Of a stretch of DNA of 64,000 nucleotides, positions 27,484 to 41,302 are shown one piece after another. Source of the stretch: Anseranas semipalmata (taxonomy: Eukaryota > Chordata > Aves > Anseriformes > Anseranatidae); assembly GCA_013399115.1 (NCBI GenBank), contig VXAA01001381.1:9498-73497 (forward strand), written 5' to 3'. The notes beneath the pieces were generated by a model, which saw nothing but the letters and a program-made list of their open reading frames with translations, did no database searches and was not told the origin of the DNA. A program made the position numbers and the translations under genes. Within the stretch, counting starts at the first letter, position 1, and every line of letters starts with the position of its first letter.

Positions 27484-30400
27484 CCCAAACCCTTCAGAGA
27501 AGACACAGGAGTGTGTCCATTTGTTCTCCAAAAGGTGTCTTCAGCTGCGTCCTGGCAGCTGGAGGATTGGCCCTTTGGAAATGTCAGGCTCCTGAGCAGA
27601 AACTGCATAGTCTTGTGTGGGCACAGGGAGTACCTAGGGCTCAGGCCCTGTGAAGGACTATTTTCTAATTGATGTTTATTTAGTCAGGCAAATTTTGGTT
27701 CTTGCAGGCAAGGAGCTGAGGTGACAGCAGAGCATGCCCTCAAAATGTTTATGATCTGTTGTCTTTATAGGCCTAGCACATGAAAAATTATAGGGTTTCC
27801 ATTCAGATTTGTCACCTTGGGTGGTGGTTATCTGAGGGATGTTAATCTTGAATATGGGGATAATTTATGGATGGTAATATAGCATTTATACTGCAGCCTT
27901 CAGAAGGGTGAACTCCACCCTTGGAGGAGTGCTCACCTGTGACACAACCCTTCCAGAACTCCTACAACAACCACAGGCGGGGGTGGAAAAGGCGAACAGA
28001 GTTGTACTTGTTTCAGCATCTGTTGCAGCTGGCTACTTCCTTCCCACTATCCTGCCTTATAACTTTTTCTCACCCCGGTGTTAGATGGAGTCGAATCGGT
28101 AAATACCAAGTCAATCATTTTGAAGAAACCTTTTCATTGCTTCCCTGCTGATGGGTTCTGCTGAAGCCTGCATCTCTGAACATCTGGCTAAACTTTGGGA
28201 AATGCCTTTGTAATATGGAGAGCAAAGCAATGGAGTAAATTTCAGTGAAGATATTTGCCAGCACTAATGATAGAAGGGCCTATTGGCTGAAGAGCCCTGC
28301 AATGGAGCAGCTGTAGCTCAAAATAAGCAGCAGCTATCATGGCCCTCAAGTGGCCTGTGTTAGCCAAAACGTAGATGTTCCTCTGCCTAGTGGTAGGGTA
28401 GATCAGCCCTGTTAGACATATTTGCCGAATGAGTTCCCATGTCTGTTTTTCTTGTCAAGATCCAGTAAAACTCAAGATCCTCAGACTGGTGCTGCTTTCA
28501 TGTTGCATGAGCAGTCTCAGATGCTTCTGCTCTTGGACCCTCATGTAATAGCAATAGTGGCAATGACTCAGTTTTTCTAATAATAAGCAGACTTTTTCAT
28601 TTGATTTTCTGTAATTGGAAGGATGGCTGTAAAGTTATCTTAGAACACTTAAAAAAGACAAAAATAGTCAGCCACCTTCCCCTTCCTTCTTGGACACCAG
28701 TGCAGATTAGTTCTTGGATGTATGAAACATTGAATTTGCAGAAATGTGCTAATGTTGTTATGATAAATCACGAGCATCCTTCAGTGGCTCAAAGGATATT
28801 AAAATGTCACAGTGAACCAAATCAGCATTCTCATTCTTTACTCCTGTCTTTGAGGACACACTTTGCAAACTATGGGAAAAACAGGTAATTATGTCTAGGA
28901 ATTAGGGGAACCAGAATATTGCTGTACTGCAGTGAACGATTAACAATATTTATCTCTCACATAAGGCTTTACACTTTTCCTATATAAATCTCTTCCTGTG
29001 CAGTAAGTAGTAATTCAGTAAGTGCTATCTCCATTCTGCACATACAGAAACAGAGACGATGCATGAGCATGGGATAAACATCTGATCTGTCTCAAAGCTT
29101 TTGCTAGATTTAAAGTTCTGCACTTCAACATCTTGGCCCCATGTTGTACAAACTTTAGGCCACATTTTCATAATGTTTCTCGTGGTAAGTTTGTGTTTTA
29201 TGTTGAACTCCATATAGCTCTTTTGATTTTGACTCTTTGGGACTTTGCTCTGAATACTTTAAGACATGAAAAATTAAGAAATATCACATTTTATGTTCAT
29301 ACTCACATGCTCTCCCTTAAAAATCCTTATAATCTTGAGCAAGCTACTTAAACACTGCAAAATGCAATACAAGCAAAGGAACAAAGTATAAAACAGAAGC
29401 TTAACTGTGAGGGGGGGAGGAAGAGCTGGGCAAATTAAGGAAAAAAAAAGAGATACTGATTTTTGCCTTTTATTTATTTAACTTGAAAAATGTCAAACTA
29501 AATTTCAAGGATTTGTGAACACCGTGAAAAAATCTTTTGCTCTTAAAGGGAAGGGGTAACTTATGTTATGAATAAGAACTGGTTTCCGATAGCTCCTTTT
29601 GTCTGTAGCCAAAAGCCTGTTTTAGTAAGGTTTATTAGACTGGCAGAGAAAAACTTGAAGCCATTTCAAGTATTTGAAATTGGACTTCTGGCAAGAAGCT
29701 CCCCCTCACACACTTATTATTTGTTTAGTACTCATAATTTCAAAAAGGAACAAGCAAAATATTATTTTAAAAGACATGAAAGAGCAACTTACAGTCTAAC
29801 AAATGGACCTACATTGTTTTTTAATTAGAACTGGCCTTTTGAAATGATTCTGTATAATTTAGAGAATGAAGACCTGTGAAAGACCACAGGCACAGATGAT
29901 TTAAGGGACTTAAATGACTTGGATTTATGAAAGTAAACACTTTACAATACTAGTTGAAAGAACTGCAGCAGAAACAGAAAGCTATGATTTCAGTGTGTTG
30001 CAAGTTGGTAAACATTCAAGGTTGATGGCTTTTCTTTGAAGAAATGCTGTTACATGTTTTTTGACATTGTAGATTGCATGAACAGTGGCACCCAGTTTCG
30101 ATGAAATTATCAGACTACAGATATCCATGCTCTTGGAAGAATTTCAGCCTGTAAATACAGACAATAAATCACACCTTTGATTAGCCTTCTGCTTGTTTAA
30201 CATCCTTTATAAAAGCTATCCTGACTACAGGTTGAAGATCAAGCAATGCATAGACTAACAAATGGCAATGTTTACAGCTTTAGGTGTTTGGTATTGGCCC
30301 TCCTATTCTAAATGGATGACGTAGCTGCTTGCTTTGGGTTGTGTGGCTCCCTTTTCTGTCTACCTGCCTATCTGAAGAAAAACAGCATGTTCCTTCAGTG

Positions 30401-30726
30401 AAGAATAAGAAGCCTTTGGGGGATACTTGTGTAACTGAGGTCAAAACGTGTCCCTGTAGATGAGCATAAGTCTCTCTCTTCCTCAGAAATTTCTGTGATG
30501 ATGGATGAAGCTAACTCCTGTGATGTGAAATTCTGAAACCTATCTTATATCTTTCGAGCAAAAAGCACCTACATCAGAAAGCTATTGTGAAAAAAATTGT
30601 CAGTTTGAGTTGGATTTTCCTCTTTACGTGTCTTGTTCTAAGCTGACTGTCTGTCTGGATGACATTCCAAAACAATGTTGCTGCCCTCTGAAAAAAGAAT
30701 GTTATTGCCTTATAAGTACAATGATA

Positions 30727-31418
30727 CAATAGAATAGAATAGTTCAGTTGGAAAGGACCTACTAAGATCATCTAGTTCAACTGCCTGACCACTTCAGGGC
30801 TAACCACAAGTTAAAGCCTGTTATTGAGGGCATTGTCCAAACATCTCTTGAACACTGACAGGCATGAGGCATCAACCACCTTGCTAGGAAGTCTGTTCCA
30901 GTGTTTGACCACCCTCACGGTAAAGAATTTTTTCCTAATATCTAGCCTGAACCTCCCCTGGCACAGCTTTGTGCTGTTCCCACACAACCTGTCATTGGTG
31001 ACCAGAGAGCAGAGACCAGCGCCTCCCTCTGTGCTTCCCCTCCTCAGGAAGTTGCAGAGGTCACCTCTCAGCCTCCTCTTCTCCAGGCTGGACAACCCAA
31101 GTGTCCTCAGCCTCTCCTCACAGGACGTGCCTCCAGCCCTTTTACCAGCTTTGTTGCCCTCCTCTGGACACTTTCAAGGACCTTAACATCCTTTCTGTAT
31201 TGTCGAGCCCAGAACTGCATGCAATATTCAAGGTGAGACCACACCAATGCTAACTATAGCGGGAAAATCACTTCTTTTGGCAGGCTGGCTATGCCGTCTT
31301 TAATGCACCCCAAAATGCGATTTGCCATCTTGGCTGCCAGGCCACGCTGCAGGCTCATGTTGAGCCTGTTGTCAAACAGCACCCCCAGATCCCTTTCTGC
31401 TGAGCTGCTCTTTAGAGA
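30727..31418 (-). mobile_element. CR1 LINE, 5'-truncated, antisense to DSCAM
   Basis: CR1 elements are non-LTR retrotransposons that insert by target-primed reverse transcription and are usually cut short at the 5' end. Here the 3' end is at about 30727, with the typical short octamer-like tail (AGAATAG repeats on the + strand) next to the diagnostic block GTTCAGTTGGAAAGGACCT. Going towards higher coordinates the minus strand reads through the 3' part of the reverse-transcriptase frame: pieces such as [25 protein letters not shown] and [10 protein letters not shown], and further upstream AERDLGVL, NRILGCIK and EVIFPL. These are familiar CR1 C-terminal motifs. The frame is broken by shifts and stops, so it is a dead copy. 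The 5' limit near 31418 is approximate. Confidence 0.93.
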
Positions 31419-34400
31419 TGTGGAATAGGAAAAGGAGAAAGACAAGGTCAGAGACGTGGTCCTGAACTGAATGGTAGGCAGTTTATTCCTCAAGTAATGC
31501 TGCCAGTGCTTGCACATGGGAAGTCATAAAAGACACTATAGTTGCTTAACTGTAGGCTTTGTGTTACCATTGTTTGGTAAAGCTTTTAAAGAAACTCTGC
31601 TGATGTCAATTAGGGAACTTGACATTTTTATCTATAGTGTTTCTAATCTAGTAGATTTAGTTGTCTTGATTTCACACCTGATTTCTGAAAATGTTGTGAC
31701 GAGACAAGATCATAAAAAGCACTATAATATAATACCTGTTGACAGAGCTGATTAAGACTCTGAAAACAACAGAAAGTAAGTACCTTAGTATGTGTCAGAG
31801 GTCACTGAAAAAGCGTATTCAAGGCTGCTGATGTAAAGCAGCTAGATATTCTGCTATCTGTGGATGTTTTGAAGAGCAAGTTGCTCTTTAATGGCATCCT
31901 CTTTTCATTGGACTGTCACCACTGACTGCTCTATTATGTGTTCAATTATTATACATTTCAAAAAATATGACTTGTTCTGAAGAATGATAGTTAAAAAAAA
32001 TTGAAACGATGAAAGTTTGGAAAAATGTTGTAGCTGTTACACAATATGCTAGCTGACTTTCCTATTATGAACCAAAGCAGCTATTGTAGAGGGCCTATTT
32101 TATGCAAAGGCATAGCTCTTTTCTTTTGCCTCAAAGGATAGATAATTTCTATTTTAAAAGGAAAGGATACACTTGACCTCCATAATCGTTTTGTGTTGGA
32201 AAAGCTGAATCACCCAGATTTAGAGCTGCTACTACCACTTCCTCTTCCACAAATGTGTGCATTACTTTTTACAAAATATGCTGTATTGTAGTTTGAGCAC
32301 AACCAGACTCCACTTTGATAGGAAAATTTGCATTGGTTTCATACAAGGGGGAAAAGGAGAGCAGACAAGAAAAATAGATTAAGTATACTGAACACTGCAG
32401 TAACACATGGCAGTACCTGAATTGGTACTGAATTGGTGCAATGTCATACTAATATAACCTTGATGAACCCTGTGTAGTCTCCTCCTTAATGGAAATTTCA
32501 AATATTTCTTCCTATGTAAAAGTCAGGATAGTTATTTTTGTTTTGTTCAATTTCATGAAAAAGATGCATTATAAAACCTCCACAGGTACTTAGCAGTTGC
32601 TTTAAAACTGTGGCCATTGATCAGTGTGGAAATGAATAGTGACCTCATTTTGCAAAGTTTCTCAATAATTTTGCTGTGCAAGAAAAATATTTCCAGCAGT
32701 ATTTTTTTCCTGTAGTTAAGCACGGGGACTTGTATTATTGTTCACCACAGAATACTGATGTAGACAAGTCGGTCCGTAGGCTTCAGCAAATGAGACAGTT
32801 GCCTCGGGCAGAGACTGCCAGAGGAGGCTAAATGTCCTTGGCCACACTCCCCATTTTCCCACAGCGTGGGAGAGTCTTGGGGGTGTTCGCAACAGTCTGC
32901 ATTCCACCAGTATGTCTAGCACCAGGAATCCACAATGCAAACTTTTGCTTTTTATTATGTAACATAAAAGTGACCACTCCAGGTGCTGTTGCATGACAGA
33001 ATGGTCTGGATGAGGACCATGAAAGAAATATCTCTGGAAATTTTCTTGTCTCCAAAGTCCCATAGATATTATCTTCTGCAGTTCCTCTGGCAATCCTGTA
33101 TTTCTTTGTCCTGCCTTTAAGGAGCAAATGCAGTGTGCTGCTGCATCTCTGAGCTCAGCAACTGTCTGCCCTTTGGGAAGGGAGCTGTCGTATTGCTCTC
33201 TGCCGAGCAGACCTTGGGAAAAATTACGTAGCGTTCCTTACTAAAGATTGAGTGCCATGGGACTGTGACCTATGCCTGTGTGTGTGTATACGCATATAGG
33301 TAAAGGGAAGGCAGAGGAGAGAAAGATGAATGGGAGAGTGTTGCTATTAATTGCTCCCGCTCCTCCTTGCTGAAAAACGTGTACTTGCAGAGATGCTTCA
33401 GAAATAGGTGACTGCGACAGAATATGAGTGGGGACTATATGGTCTTTATGCTGCCCTTTGTAAATGGATTATTGCCTTCTGGCTGTGGTTTACTGTCACT
33501 AGCATGTTCAGCTTGTAAGCAGAAGGTAGTGCCTTCCAAGCAGTTGTCTAAAAATGGAAAATCTCTCTTGTGTATGCATATTTAAAAGGGAGATACTGGC
33601 TTTATTATGCAGACAGAACACACACAAAGGTAGACGGTGGCTTCATATAACTTGGTTATCTTTGAATTTTCCTTTAAACAAAGCAAGCAAGATTTGGAGC
33701 ATATTTCTGTGTGGAGGTTAGAGAAATGTGTGTCTCATCTAATGATAAGCAAAGGACATCTGGTTATACCATCCATCAGTCTATTGCCTAAAGCAACAGA
33801 TATTCAAGTTTGACATCTCTCTCTTTTGGGAGGGGAAGGAAGGAGAGGAGAGATAATAGACTGTTTTATCAAAACGCAGGAGCTGAAGTTGTTGGCTTTT
33901 TGTGCTGTTTTCCCCCTGAATTATTTCTAGTTGCATTTGCTGTGTTCACTGTTTGTGGACACTACATACATAGATGGTAATGTAATGCATCCCAAAAGAT
34001 TATATTAAAATAATTCGAACATTAAGAATGTTTGAACACTATTTTTAAATATTTTTCTTGCTTTAAGTTACAGAGGATTCTTTATGTGAGCAGTTTATTT
34101 TTGTTAGTATTCCAAAAATATCCTAAAAGATAAAATTACTTTATTTAGACTTAAATATATTGGCAATGCTTCCCTAAATTTCAACATGGGTCAGAATGTC
34201 AGTCCAGATTGCTTATGATTTATAGTTGCTACCATATTGTTGATTAATTCACAATGTTCATACAGTATTGCTTATCTCATTGAAAATAAAAACCACCAGT
34301 AATTAACTACTTTACAGCTTCTTAAATAGTATTATGCATTACTAAAATATATGATTTTCTAGCTTCCTTCTCTTTGCCATGCAATCAGTTCATACAGATT

Positions 34401-34433
34401 TCTATTTTTTAATGGAAAATAGCTGTTGAATAG

Positions 34434-34465
34434 TTTTTTCTTCTTCTTCTTCTTCTTTTTTTTTT
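34434..34465. repeat. (TTC)n with poly(T) tail
   Basis: About six TTC units followed by a run of T, giving an all-pyrimidine tract on the + strand. Confidence 0.9.
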
Positions 34466-37458
34466 AATTTTCCTTCCCCTCTTCTCTCATTCCTTCACAA
34501 AATATTCAGGTAACATGTTACATTGTGACATTTCTTTCAGATTGTTAGTTAACGTCCATTTTAAAAGAGTCTTTTGACACAAAGAAAGTTGTTTGTTGCC
34601 TGGGTTCTGTTTTCTTTTCTTTATTCTTCTAATGAAGAATACCAGTAGAACAGGCTTTCTGGTTTTATATCCAACTCTTCGAACGCTTCTGGTTTATTTT
34701 TTTGACTTGCCTATTACAGCATGCTTTGTGTAACTTGTTTGAAAATGACCTTTAAGGAAGAAAATGTGTTTAGTATATGAAAAACAGTCGATATCTTCCT
34801 TTGATCCTTTTTTTAATTATAGGCTTGGACTTGTCTATACGGTACCTCTAGTGACTAGAGAGTTAGTCAAATTATTATGGTATAGGTATAAGCAACTGGA
34901 ATTTGGCAAGTAAAGAGCTGACTTTGTTGGAATTGCTAAAACTCTCATTTTTTTTCAATCACTTTCCAAGTCTGATAATGAAAGTTCATGAGTAAAAGTT
35001 TCACTTAAAGATTCAAAATTTTGTATTTTTTTGAATTATTAAGCTTGAAGTGTTAAGTTTCTATGTATGAAATCTGAAATAAGTCTTTCAGGAAACTTAA
35101 AGTAAATTTAGTGTTGGGATAAAACATTTCAGAAAGGAAAAATGTATGAGGAGAAATTATTTTTATGAAGATAAAACAGCGGGAACAAACTGATCCTTTA
35201 AGAGCAGCATTTATTTTTTCTTTTAAGATGAAATCATCAATAAACCTAAAATGGTTCTTAATTGGAAGTTCTGCCTTTTATGGAGCCATTATTCCTCTAT
35301 AACCCTGACATCTATGAGGGCCAGTACCCAAAAAGGGTAATGACCACTGAGCCAGTGGGCAGACGGTGTTGCTTGCTCCATTGGCAATTGCTGACTGGAT
35401 TTGTTCACCCAGCAGTCTTTCTGCCAAGGGAAAGTGAGAAGTCTGTCCTGTTCAGAAAATTTCTGCTAGGCCAGTTCTTGCTGCCTTTGTGGATTGAAAG
35501 AAAAGGTACAAAAATGTTAAATGTTTCATTTTGTTTATTCACTAGGCATTGCTAAAGAGTCATGTGCCATCTGTGTTAGACAGAAAACCAAGAAATTTGC
35601 AATACTCATGCTCTGGAAAAGTCCTGTGCTTTCCATGGTATCATCCAGAGTGCCTTTGCTGTATGGGCATGGGAATTTAGAGAGCAGGAATCATTCTCCT
35701 GGAGGTACTGATAGGTATTATTAAAATCAAGAAGAAACTTTTCCTGCATGGTGATGTACGGTTGGAGCTAGTGTCAAGTACATGATGTTTGTGAGCCACT
35801 GCATTGAACATAGCTCCTCTCTGGGCCATTAGTACAGAGGCAAGGAGATGCCAGTGTATAAAATTGGTTGTTTTCAGTTTTGTGGAAGGTTGAATCAGAA
35901 ATGGATGTCATTAGTTTTAAGGCATTTTCTTATGAATCTTTAGTGTAAAAGCATGTCTGCACACATAGAAGAAAATTTTCATTTGAATCTAAAACCTTCA
36001 GTGCCAAGCCAGTCTTGTTCATGACAGAAGCATTTTTAAAGGTCTTCTTGTTGACAGATAACTCATTTATTTCAGGTAAAATTTGTTTTCTGTCTGCCTA
36101 TATCTTGGTGGAAAGGGCAAATACAAGTTTGTACTTGTGCATTTAATAGAACTGACTATGGCAATGACTGATCTGATAGTTTAGTAATAGATAAAATGAA
36201 TCTGTAACTAGAGTTTTTATTGCAACTGCATGAATAATTAAATTTCTGTTCCATTTGAATACAAAACCAAATAATATACTTAAAAAAAAAAAACACAATA
36301 TGAATCAAAATTACATTTTTTTTTTCAATTTCTTCTTTGTCTGGGGGACAGAAGAGATAGAATGCTTCCTGTGAATAGCACAAAATATTTCATTCACGTT
36401 GAAGCAAAACCTTTGTTTGCCCTATAAGTGTATTTTTAGCTAAAGCAATAAACTACAGAGGAATAAATTTGAAGACAACTGTTTGATCTTGTTATTTAAG
36501 GCATAGAAATATATAACTGTATATTGCATTCTTCAGAATTCAACTTCTTTTGCCTGTCCTTCCCCAAACAGTTATCAGCAAATGTCTTCCACAAGCTCAG
36601 ACTGATTTCAAACCTAGTGCTATTTTGAATCATACATCTCAGCTTGGTTTCTGTGCACTAGAGGGCAAGTTCCTTAGACAGATGTCTGTCTGTGTCTATT
36701 TTTACTTATTTTTTTCCTATTTGTATAGCACTGATAGAACCATTCATACCATTTCTACTGTATTGAGCACCTAGCACTTTCTGCTATGGGAACAGTTTTA
36801 TAATCATATTATGCTGTCCTATTTTGCAGATGCAAAAATTATAATAAGCAAAGACAAGAGCAAGTCAGTTTTGTTTTTATCTAGCACTTACTTGCTGTGG
36901 TGACAGGGATTTATAAAATCCCCCCAGAAGATAAGTAACTTAATTTCTGGCCCTTCAGAGCTTAATTGCTGCAGTTTAAATGCAAATATTATTATTTCTT
37001 TTATACTTAAATGAAGATGAGCATTTCAATAATCGGTGTTGCTGCTTGGGAAGCTGGGCTTTCTTTTTTTTCCAGTGTCTAAAGTTACAGAAATAAAATC
37101 TTGAAGGTTGGAAAATAGGTATTGGAAACATCCAAAAACGTTACTCTTACATGTACATTATGAAGTCATAGGCTTTCTGACGTATTTTGTGAAAGAGGAA
37201 TGGTTTTCATTCATTTTATTTTCATGTTGACGTGTTTTGAAATGTATGTAGTCCACATTTTTTTTTTCACTTACACGTTTAAGCTTCTGAAAGTACAGCT
37301 TTTGTATTGATTGAGATGCTATTGAACTGTAAAAAGCTGGTGCTGAATTAGGTAGTGGAATACAGGTGTGTGAGGGTTTGTTGGTATGTGGTGTTGGAGG
37401 ACTTTTTAAAAGCTTGATGCATTTATACAGGAATGAAGATAAAAAACGCTCCAGCTAG

Positions 37459-37475
37459 AAAAAAAAAAAAAAAAA
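37459..37475. repeat. Poly(A) run of 17
   Basis: A homopolymer A run. No retroposed body is recognised upstream. Confidence 0.9.
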
Positions 37476-39980
37476 GGAAAACACAAAGATAAAGATAAGC
37501 CATTGGAGAGGTCACATAATTGTATATAAAGTTGAGGCCTAAGTAATACATTAAGAATTAAATTAAATGACTTACAAACAAAATTCCACTTACAGCTTAG
37601 AAACTTGCAAGCTCCAGGTCAATTTAGGAAAGTCACTGGGTTGGATATTAGAAATTTGAGACTTTCTGAATAAACTAAAAATATCTGATTTCCAAGGGCA
37701 AATATTTTTCTGGATTGTGTTACTTATTTAATCAAAAATCATTTGAAAGCTACTAATATCTAGATACTCTTCTATGAACTTGAAGGTAGCAGTATCTAAT
37801 GTGCTTATAATAAATATAAAGAGCTTAGAGGTACTTCATATTTAAGTAGTGCTGTTATATTTTTACAAATGCACAGCTATATTGGAAGTAAAAAGCTGGA
37901 ACATCCAGGACCCAAAAAGATCCCTGAACCTTACAAATCTGTTAGCTGTGTGGGTATATGCTTAGCATGCCAAAGCAGTCCTGATTACCTCTAAGGGCAG
38001 CACTCAGTGACACTGGCTTGGGACAGATATTGGGTAGGTAGGATGGCCTTTCCTCAAACCATGGATCAGCTTTTTTGTGTAAGCCCATGATGAACCGATC
38101 AACATGATCATAAGAGAGGGCAACAAGTCACTTCCCAGCTAAAAAAAGGTGAGCTCCCAGTGTGCTCCAGCACAGGATGATGCTAACTTTGGAAGCTGCA
38201 CATGGCTTTTTATCAGTTATTTTACTTTCGACCTCAGTTCAGCATCTGATGATTGGAACACTGCCAGTTGCAGAACTTGGGGCTCACTCTCTGGAGACGA
38301 AACACATTAGAAAGCTCATGGCAGGCATGAGTTAAAAGAAAGTAAGTGACAAAGAAATTAGACTATTTATATGTTTTTTTGTTTGTTTGTTTTTGTATAG
38401 AAAGTAGATTAAGACAGGAAATGGTATAAACCATGCACATTTTTTACAACCATGAATTCTGCAACCTCTTGCTCTGCATTGCAAAGTAACTCTGCCTCAT
38501 GAGGAAGGTTGACCTGCTCCCAAGGCCTGTTCTAAATATACACTAGCCTTGAACTCTTAAATAATTTTTGTCGCATAATTAGAAATTCAGTTCTCACTTG
38601 AGATACCCTTATTGTTTACAATATAATTTTTTCTCTAGCTTTGCAGAAATATAAGGAGTAGGAATGAGAGAAAGGTACCTTTAAAAATGGACTAAGAAGA
38701 GGAATGGGGAAAGGAGGAATTAAAAGAAGGAAATGAGAGGAAGCCAGATGAAAGTGTGTTAGTAGCTGTATTTCTTCTGTGATACCTTCTGTCCCAGAGA
38801 ATCTTAAAAAGCTTTACCAAAGATGTTCAAAGTAAAAATGCAAACTTTTATGCTAACCTCTGTATACGTAGGTGCAAAGGACTTCTCCTTAAAAGTCCTA
38901 CAATCCATTTTAATTCCACACTGAGTGACAGATGTCCACCCAGAATTGACCTTATCTTTTTCATCTGCAAAAATAGGTTGTTTTATCCAGATCTGTTTTT
39001 CCAAAGGCACTGCCACTTCTTTATAGTTTGGATACACAGGTCATAGTTTTTATCATTCTGGTGTTTCTTGGTATGATTCTCGGAGTCCTGTGCAAAATAC
39101 TCACATGGAGATGACAATCAAACTATGTGACATTATAAGTAATATTTTACAAACTAGTATTTTAGAAAGCTTTGCTAATATTGAGACTCCAGGAGAGTGT
39201 CTTCCAAAAAGATCCCACTTGTTACTGAAATCTGTAGAGTGTCTGTCACTACTGATTAGTGTGGTGCTCTGGTCGAAAAACAGGATCCATTTGGCTTGGG
39301 TACCACACAAAGACCAAACAGAAAGGAAGTACTAAAATCCCTTGTCTCTGTGGAGGGGAGTAGATGGGAGTATCAGCTAGGTCTGACTGGAGATTGCAGT
39401 GTGGTGCACCTGATGCCTCTTGCCTTAAATGAGCCAGTTCAAGCATTGGGTTTGCAGTTTAGGTTAAAGGAAGAGCAAATGATCACTGAGAGGAGACTTT
39501 TGGGTGAACCTTTGTGTTCCTTAGACTAAGGAGGAATCTCTGAAGGGTACATGGAAGCAGGGATCGGGGCAAAAAGGATCACAGAGCCCAAAGGAGGACA
39601 ACGCTCCAGCAACATGATCATGGCATTTGACTTGAAGATATCTGGCATGGAGAAAAAGCAGGAATATTAGCCCTGAGCTTTTAATGAGGACTGTTGCAGG
39701 ATGCTGATCAGAGCAGGTTGAGTTGAATGCAAGGGGAGAAGGCAGTAGAGTATCTGGTGTGGGACAGGAAGAGGGAAACTACAACCATGACTGCAAACAA
39801 CACATTTGGATAGCTTTGGGATGAAAAGATCTCCAGATGGAGAGAGCACAGACTTTGTGGTTTGCTAAAATGGCAGGTGACATGCAGTTACAAGTAATTA
39901 ACTGTAATTTTAAAAGCTGAGCTTGTGCTCCCACACAGAGTGGATGGATAGATGGTGGGTATTTTAGTGCATTCAACGTT

Positions 39981-39983
39981 AAA

Positions 39984-40024
<41 letters not shown>
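39981..40024. repeat. Poly(A) plus (TA)n microsatellite
   Basis: Twelve A residues followed by fourteen TA units and AAAA. It is likely unstable in length. Confidence 0.95.
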
Positions 40025-40576
40025 CTTATCTTGCCTTCACAAAATTAAATATTTTCTATGCTTTATAAAAACTCCTGCTACACTGCAGTAATTGCAGGCA
40101 ATTAGTCGATCTCTTATTTCTAACTTAAGAAATTCTTACCTTTATTTTCAGAATTATACCAGCGTGAGGTAACTATACTGCTATGGTAGGATCACCACTG
40201 TAAAATATATATGCAAAGGTTAATAATGCAGATGGCCTAAAGGCAAGCTTCTATTTAAAATGAAGTGCTGATGCCAAATTTTATCAATTCTGTTTGCTTT
40301 GATAGAGACAGTGACAAAGGTATACAGGTACAGACAATAAGGAGTGTGCTTACACACTTAAATTTGACAGACTTCTCTGAGCATTGTTCCTACATTGAAA
40401 TTTGTATCTTCAGAAACATTCATGAAAACAAATATTGCTCCTGCCTTATGTTTACTACTAAGTGCAAATATAAACCAAGAAAGATAGGAACACCTTTGAG
40501 CTTTTAAATCTCAGAAATTTTAGTGAAGGCAGATCTTCAGATCTTTGTGCAACAAAAGCTGTCTGCATCTGGGAGA

Positions 40577-40618
40577 TTTTTTTTCCTTTTTTTTTTTTTT
40601 TTCCTTTTTTTCTTTTTG
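40577..40618. repeat. Poly(T) tract with CC interruptions
   Basis: A nearly pure T tract broken by CC pairs. A similar T/C tract lies at 40808-40834. Confidence 0.88.
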
Positions 40619-40807
40619 AGATCCTTCTTTTTGCCTGTGGAACTTTTCTTCCACTCCTGCTAGAGCTAACTTTAAGACAACACCCATTATTTTTCTCCCA
40701 TATATCACTACTGTTATATTTTAAGAATTACGGATAACATGGTATGTGTTTTGTATTTTAAACTTGGAGAACAAATAATCCCCTAGGAAAGATCAGCTTT
40801 CTTCTGC

Positions 40808-40834
40808 TTTTTTTTTTTTCTTTTTTTTTTCCCC
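40808..40834. repeat. Poly(T) tract with C
   Basis: Two runs of ten or more T separated by one C, ending CCCC. Confidence 0.88.
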
Positions 40835-41217
40835 AGCCCTAACCTTCTACTCTCTTGTTCTTGTTGATGTTGAAATGCGAGAGCGTAAGGATGCACTTCA
40901 TAGACACCTTGCCAGCAGCTAAATCTTGCTGGACATAGTGCTAGTCCTTTCTGAAATTATAGGATTTATGGATAGTTCTTGCAAGTTGTTCCTCTGATGT
41001 GTTGGCATTTGCTGTTGTTGTTCATTGAAAGGTGTGATCTCGTATGTAATTCTTTTCTGAAATTGCCTTATCTATAATAATGTAAGGAGCAGTGTATTAG
41101 ATACATTCTGAATGAGAAGGTTTGAGTGGAATTCATAGGAATAGAAAACTACCTCTAAATATTTCTTAATATGGGGGCAGACAATTACTTTTTATGTTAA
41201 TCTGCTTGAAGAATTTT

Positions 41218-41302
41218 NNNNNNNNNNNNNNNNNNNNNNNNNNNNNNNNNNNNNNNNNNNNNNNNNNNNNNNNNNNNNNNNNNNNNNNNNNNNNNNNNNN
41301 NN
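41218..41302. other. Assembly gap (85 N)
   Basis: Undetermined sequence. The flanks are ordinary AT-rich intron, so its content cannot be inferred. Confidence 0.99.

Noticed and set aside
28601..28888. A 95-codon frame on the + strand.
   Set aside because: No domain, no splice context, and it starts with an ATT-type codon in T-rich sequence. Likely chance.
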